From Candidatus Levyibacteriota bacterium (GTDB lineage Bacteria > Patescibacteriota > Microgenomatia > Levybacterales > UBA12049), in the NCBI GenBank assembly GCA_027459725.1, contig DAIDHK010000002.1, positions 169,866-204,891 of the forward strand: a stretch of 35,026 nucleotides of DNA. Direction: 5' to 3'. Under the pieces are notes generated by a model. It saw only the letters and a program-made list of their open reading frames with translations. It did no database searches and had not been told where the DNA came from. The translations under genes and the position numbers were made by a program. Shown here piece by piece: positions 31,615 through 35,026 of the stretch. The stretch's first letter is position 1. Every line of letters begins with the position of its first letter.

Positions 31615-32604
31615 CTAACTTATTTTTTTTACTATTTCTTCATACTCTGGTGTAGGCACAGCGTTACCCGGAAGTATGACCTTCATCGGGTAAGGAAAAT
31701 ATCCATCAACTGCTTGCCAAATTTCTTGACCTTCCAATGGATAATCTTTTATTAGTCTTTCATAAAAGTTTTCAGGGTTTTCAGTTGAAATAATGTAAAT
31801 TTTCATATTACTACCTTTCCTTTCACTCGTTCCATGAAGTGCTTCGTAGATGATTTTGTTAATATAATCATCTCTAAAGCTGTAACCATAAACGACTAAC
31901 TTTATATTTTCTTGAGCTACTGCGGAAGCAAAAAGTTCTCTATACCAGTTAAGTAAAGGTATGGTTTGAATAATTTCAGGCTTGTTTATTCCAATAACTT
32001 TCGCGTTTGAACCATCCTGAGTTTTCCAATTCAATGAACCATGTAACTTAATAAAGCCAAACTTCTCTTTTTCAAATTGGGTTTTGTATTCTTCTAATTC
32101 TGCTGCATTTGGAAGTATTTTTTCTGTTTTGAAATCATTTGCGTTGATATTTCCAGGAGTACCTGCATATTCCATAGACTTTGGGACCAGAGGTTGTCTA
32201 TTGGAATGCTTTTCAAAAAATAAATCCTGATTTAAGGAAAAACAAGCTCCAAAACCTCCGCTACCATCATTTACGAACAGATTTATAAATTCTGTTAGAG
32301 AGCTGGGATTGACGTCAACTGTACTCCAATTTTGTGATAACAGTTTGTCATTCATATTTTGATAGGCTTCTTGGATTACCTTTTCAAGAACTTCAAATTG
32401 TTCTTTCTTTGCTTCTTTTTGAGTATAAAAATTAGAATATGCATTTTCAAAATTAAATTGCTTTTTTAATTCTAGCTTCACATCGCCAGCACCATCTAAC
32501 AAAGGATTATTAAATATCTTTACCCACATATCCCTTGCGAGTAGTCCACCAAAATTCGCAGAGAAGCCAGCTCCTATGAGCAAAATTTTTTTGTTGAATT
32601 GCAT
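31615..32604 (-). CDS. SIR2-like domain protein
   Basis: A 329-residue protein of the SIR2_2 type. The Rossmann glycine motif is at the start (ILLIGAGFSANFGG, residues 8-21), the HG segment is FIKLHGSLNW, and VVYGYSFRDDYIN is the late conserved motif. These proteins use NAD and, in several defence systems, deplete it on infection. There is no fused effector or sensor domain, so a partner may be needed. The ATG at 32604 is chosen over the longer ORF because an extended -10 lies 6 bases upstream. It stands alone between the HTH/membrane pair and the right-hand recombinase. Confidence 0.88.
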   Translation of the reverse strand: MQFNKKILLIGAGFSANFGGLLARDMWVKIFNNPLLDGAGDVKLELKKQFNFENAYSNFYTQKEAKKEQFEVLEKVIQEAYQNMNDKLLSQNWSTVDVNPSSLTEFINLFVNDGSGGFGACFSLNQDLFFEKHSNRQPLVPKSMEYAGTPGNINANDFKTEKILPNAAELEEYKTQFEKEKFGFIKLHGSLNWKTQDGSNAKVIGINKPEIIQTIPLLNWYRELFASAVAQENIKLVVYGYSFRDDYINKIIYEALHGTSERKGSNMKIYIISTENPENFYERLIKDYPLEGQEIWQAVDGYFPYPMKVILPGNAVPTPEYEEIVKKIS

Positions 32605-32610
32605 AATTGT

Positions 32611-32619
32611 ATTATAGCA
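32611..32619 (-). promoter_or_regulatory. Extended -10 of SIR2-like gene
   Basis: The minus strand reads TGCTATAAT, 6 bases before the ATG at 32604, which makes the predicted transcript leaderless. Confidence 0.6.
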
Positions 32620-32794
32620 GCCACAAAGCAGATGTATAATATAGGTGTGGTAAATTACGCCCCCACTCAATGGAGAATAAAGCTAGCAGCTAGCCTCACC
32701 AATACCCATAAATTTTTCCATTTGTAGCCATTTTAATATAGGATATGCGTCCTTTTTTACCCTTCACCTTTATTATATCAATCTGCATCTAAGT

Positions 32795-32812
32795 TTTACA
32801 GAATTGTAAAAA
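32795..32812. repeat. Inverted repeat upstream of small ORF
   Basis: TTTTACA-GAAT-TGTAAAA is a perfect 7-bp dyad 28 bases before the ATG at 32841. It may be an operator or a weak terminator (A-rich to the right). Confidence 0.4.
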
Positions 32813-32840
32813 AAATTAAAGTCGCTAAAATTTTATTGTT

Positions 32841-33026
32841 ATGGACGAGATTGATATTGAGAAAGCGAAAGTAATTCTAGGAGATATAGCAAAAAAGATG
32901 AACGATGACCAATTAAAAGATACATGTGTGGAAGCACAATATCTTGTTGAATCATGGCTGGATGATTATGAACGCTCAATCTTTGAAGGCAAAACCTTAC
33001 GAGAATTATTAGGAGAAAGTATATGA
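32841..33026 (+). CDS. Small acidic protein coupled to serine recombinase
   Basis: A 61-residue acidic, helical protein (MDEIDIEKAKVILGDIAKKM). Its stop overlaps the ATG of the recombinase gene (ATGA), so the two are translationally coupled. There is no known family. An accessory or directionality role for the recombinase is possible. There is no visible Shine-Dalgarno sequence for its own start. Confidence 0.75.
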   Translation: MDEIDIEKAKVILGDIAKKMNDDQLKDTCVEAQYLVESWLDDYERSIFEGKTLRELLGESI

Positions 33027-34477
33027 GAAGTATTCATAAACGAGCTGTACTTTATCTTCGAGTTTCGACAGAAGAACAACTTGATAATTTCTCGCTAGCA
33101 ACACAGGAAAACATTTGTAGAAAGGAGGCTGATAAGCGTGGATACTCCATTGAGAAAATTTTTAAGGAAGAAGGTAAATCAGCAAAGACTATTGCTGGCA
33201 GACCTACACTCATAAAATTACTTGAGTATTGCCGTAAAAATAAAAGAAGAATAGGAGCGTTAATTGTCTACCGACTGGACAGATTATCAAGACAAACTGG
33301 CGACTATCTAGCAATTAGAAAAAAGCTAACTGATATTGGCATTACCATAATTTCAACTGCTGAACCAACAGGAGAATCCCCTACAGAAAAGCTTATTGAA
33401 ACTATTTTGGCTGGCTTTGCTCAACTCGATAATGATATTAGAGCCGAAAGATCAAGAAATGGTATGTACACAAGGTTTATGTCGGGTCTGCCAAATGGCA
33501 ATCCTCCGCCTGGCTACTTGATGGTAAATGGCTATGTAGTAAAAGATGTGAATATCTTCGATCAGCTTAAAAAAGCATGGGATATTATGGCAACAGGTAC
33601 AAAAAGCTCAAGAGAAATGGCAGAGATATTAGACAGCTACAGACTTAAAAGTGGAAAAACAGGCAGGATATACAAATTCACCAAAAAAAATATCTTTCGG
33701 ATTTTTAGAAATAAGTATTATATGGGTGTCATTGTTTCAAAAACCTACCAAAAAGAAGTGCTAGCACAACATGTGCCGATGGTGAGTAAAGAATTGTTCG
33801 ATAAGGTACAAGAAATTGTTGATGGAAGAAATCATAATAAAGCTGAGATTGTCTTACGGAATAGGAATAATGAAGATTTTCCCTTACGCAGATTTGTTAA
33901 GTGCAAAAAGTGTAACCTTGCTTTCTCAGGCAGTTGGAGTAGAGGCAGAGGCGGAAGATATGCCTACTATCATTGTAGGGCAAGATGCAAAAACGCCAAT
34001 GTTAAAATAATGGATATGCACACATCTTTTACTAAGCTTCTTAAAGCAAAGGTAGTAGCACAAGAATATACGGCTTTTTATATGTCTTTTTTTGAAAGCA
34101 TGTACGAGAAAAGACTGACGAGAATAAAACAAAAACAAATACGGACAGCTTCGCAAATTCATAAATTGAGAGATTTACGACAAACACTCATTGAAAAGAA
34201 TCTCTCTGGTATTTATTCAGATGCGGATTTCAAAGAACAGCTAGGCTTGATTGAAGAACAGTTACAAAATATGGCAATCATCAGTAAAGAAGCCTCTCTA
34301 AACAAGTACGCAAAAGACAATGCAAAAGCGTATATCGAGAAGATAGTAACTGATTTACCCAAAGCATACGAGGCATGTGATATTAGGCAGAAGCGTACTC
34401 TCATTAGCCTACTATTTCCTAGAGGCTTAATCTGGAATTATCCAGGGTTAACTGTTAGAAATGAAAATAGCTCATAG
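33023..34477 (+). CDS. Large serine recombinase
   Basis: The protein has 484 residues. The resolvase domain has the catalytic Ser15 (YLRVSTEEQ), DRLSR and the RAERSRNGM helix. The recombinase domain includes NPPPGY and a NKYYMG segment. The zinc ribbon has CKKCNLAFSG and YHCRARC, followed by a coiled coil. All key residues are intact, unlike the resolvase-domain protein at 16788. AGGAGA lies 7 bases before the ATG. It points out of the element toward the right. It is a different lineage from the integrase at the tRNA, so two insertion events or a composite element are likely. Confidence 0.93.
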   Translation: MRSIHKRAVLYLRVSTEEQLDNFSLATQENICRKEADKRGYSIEKIFKEEGKSAKTIAGRPTLIKLLEYCRKNKRRIGALIVYRLDRLSRQTGDYLAIRKKLTDIGITIISTAEPTGESPTEKLIETILAGFAQLDNDIRAERSRNGMYTRFMSGLPNGNPPPGYLMVNGYVVKDVNIFDQLKKAWDIMATGTKSSREMAEILDSYRLKSGKTGRIYKFTKKNIFRIFRNKYYMGVIVSKTYQKEVLAQHVPMVSKELFDKVQEIVDGRNHNKAEIVLRNRNNEDFPLRRFVKCKKCNLAFSGSWSRGRGGRYAYYHCRARCKNANVKIMDMHTSFTKLLKAKVVAQEYTAFYMSFFESMYEKRLTRIKQKQIRTASQIHKLRDLRQTLIEKNLSGIYSDADFKEQLGLIEEQLQNMAIISKEASLNKYAKDNAKAYIEKIVTDLPKAYEACDIRQKRTLISLLFPRGLIWNYPGLTVRNENSS

Positions 34478-34484
34478 CTTTGTC

Positions 34485-34628
34485 TTAGGAGAAAGCTAAC
34501 AAAGGAGCATTTTGCAGTATTTTGATTTCTTCCCATCGTTGCCTTATCAAATCAACCTGAATTGTGTCTTCAAATGCCTTCACAATCTTCTCAAGTGAGG
34601 TTATAATAACGTCAGAACTCGGCAGCAT
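34485..34628 (-). CDS. Short ORF, possible 3' remnant of an interrupted gene
   Basis: A 47-residue frame (MLPSSDVIITSLEKIVKAF, then LIRQRWEEIKILQNAPLLAF) with protein-like composition. It stays open upstream of the ATG to a TAG near the end of the transposase unit, so it may be the tail of a gene cut by the insertion sequence. It is convergent with the serine recombinase gene, 7 bases from its stop. No family is recognised. Confidence 0.4.
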   Translation of the reverse strand: MLPSSDVIITSLEKIVKAFEDTIQVDLIRQRWEEIKILQNAPLLAFS

Positions 34629-34671
34629 TACTAGAGAAGCGTAAGAAGCCTAACAAAAACGGCAGTTAGAG
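34629..34671. mobile_element. Probable end of insertion sequence
   Basis: This short gap lies directly after the transposase stop, where the insertion sequence should end. AAGCCTAACAAAAACGGCAG may be part of its terminal repeat. The other end is outside the window, so this cannot be tested here. Confidence 0.3.
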
Positions 34672-34698
34672 ATTAAAAAAACGTTGGTATAGCAACGT
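34672..34698 (-). terminator. Terminator of transposase gene
   Basis: The minus strand reads ACGTTG-CTATAC-CAACGT followed by seven T. The stem lies in the last codons and the stop codon falls in the T-run. Confidence 0.65.
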
Positions 34699-35026
34699 CA
34701 AGTTTTTTAGTCATACTTACCCCAGTTTTCCCATTTAAGTATCTAAATTTACCTTTGCAATCAGTGAATTTTGTTAATCTTCTCTTAAGGATATATCCGT
34801 TGAACCATAACTTAGCATGAGTAAGTGATTGAAACGAACGGAGTGAGAAAAGTCTTGCTTCAAGATGCCCGTTGAGTTCTTCAATCATATTAGAAGTAAT
34901 CGGTGCTTGCGGGAAACCACGATACGCAAGCAGTTCTGGTTTGTACTTCTCAATGTTAGTTAAGACGGATAAGCAGATAGGATCATGATGATAATTCTTG
35001 TAAAGAGCAAATAGTTTTTTGTTTAT
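34673..35026 (-). CDS. DDE transposase, C-terminal part (runs off the right edge)
   Basis: The track shows only the part from an internal ATG, but the frame stays open to the window edge for 46 more codons, so the gene begins beyond 35026. Visible are PITSNMIEELNGHLEARL, where the Glu is likely the last catalytic residue of a MULE/IS256-like DDE domain, and the basic SFQSLTHAKLWFNGYILKRR tail with FTDCKGKFRYLNGKTG. No premature stop is present in the seen part. The exact IS family is not certain. Confidence 0.75.
   Translation of the reverse strand: MNKKLFALYKNYHHDPICLSVLTNIEKYKPELLAYRGFPQAPITSNMIEELNGHLEARLFSLRSFQSLTHAKLWFNGYILKRRLTKFTDCKGKFRYLNGKTGVSMTKKLDVAIPTFF

Noticed and set aside
31615-32604. 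Known Thoeris or SIR2-HerA system
   Set aside because: No TIR or HerA/DUF4297 partner gene lies near the SIR2-like gene.
32681-32694. GCTAGCAGCTAGC as an attachment or operator site
   Set aside because: It is a short repeat of a 6-base palindrome, with no second copy or matching partner found elsewhere in the window.
1-35026. UGA recoding as in some CPR lineages
   Set aside because: Several complete genes end at TGA at the right place (for example the kinase at 10864 and the initiator at 18657), and no conserved domain has in-frame TGA.
1-35026. CRISPR array
   Set aside because: No regularly spaced repeats of 25-40 bases with unique spacers were seen, and no cas genes are present.

Overview
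The window looks like a piece of a Candidate Phyla Radiation (Patescibacteria) chromosome. It is AT-rich and compact. Several convergent genes share or abut stop codons, and many genes start 6-8 bases after a TATAAT-like -10 box, which predicts leaderless mRNAs. TGA is used as an ordinary stop, so the UGA-recoding lineages (Gracilibacteria, Absconditabacteria) are unlikely. The lineage is an inference from style and gene content; no 16S or ribosomal protein gene is present.

Region 1 (1-14.8 kb) is resident chromosome. It carries a PAS/GAF histidine kinase (cut by the left edge), two stand-alone receivers, an OmpR/PhoB-type regulator, and a GAF histidine kinase coupled to an unknown P-loop protein. 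It also has a SAM methyltransferase, glutamate racemase, an RRM RNA-binding protein with a long leader, Lon protease behind a promoter covered by a CIRCE-like operator, a KGG stress peptide, a membrane-anchored DsbA-like thioredoxin, a secreted Asn/Thr-rich protein and an FKBP isomerase. Several small ORFs absent from the ORF track are added here.

Region 2 (14.8-22.7 kb) begins at tRNA-Gln(CUG) and looks like the left part of an integrated element. A large serine integrase reads antisense into the tRNA and takes its last 20 residues from it. Behind it are a small hypothetical protein, a resolvase-domain protein with Ala in place of the catalytic Ser, two related zinc-ribbon peptides, a DnaC-like helicase loader, a phage O-like initiator, a DUF5659-like protein, small ORFs, a two-TM protein, an XRE regulator and a terminase-small-subunit-like HTH protein.

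Region 3 (22.7-32.7 kb) is defence cargo. A complete type I restriction-modification operon (hsdR-hsdM-hsdS) is followed by three proteins carrying HEPN-like [R/Q]NxxxH signatures (one DUF5677-like), an HTH gene paired with a membrane coiled-coil protein, and a SIR2-like protein. Repeated sequence elements at the XRE and hsdR promoters suggest that XRE controls the locus. The HEPN/SIR2/HTH-membrane group is the best candidate for an undescribed system.

Region 4 (32.8-35.0 kb) has a small ORF coupled to a second large serine recombinase, a possible gene remnant and the C-terminal part of a DDE transposase running off the right edge. No second copy of the tRNA end was seen, so the element's right boundary is unresolved.
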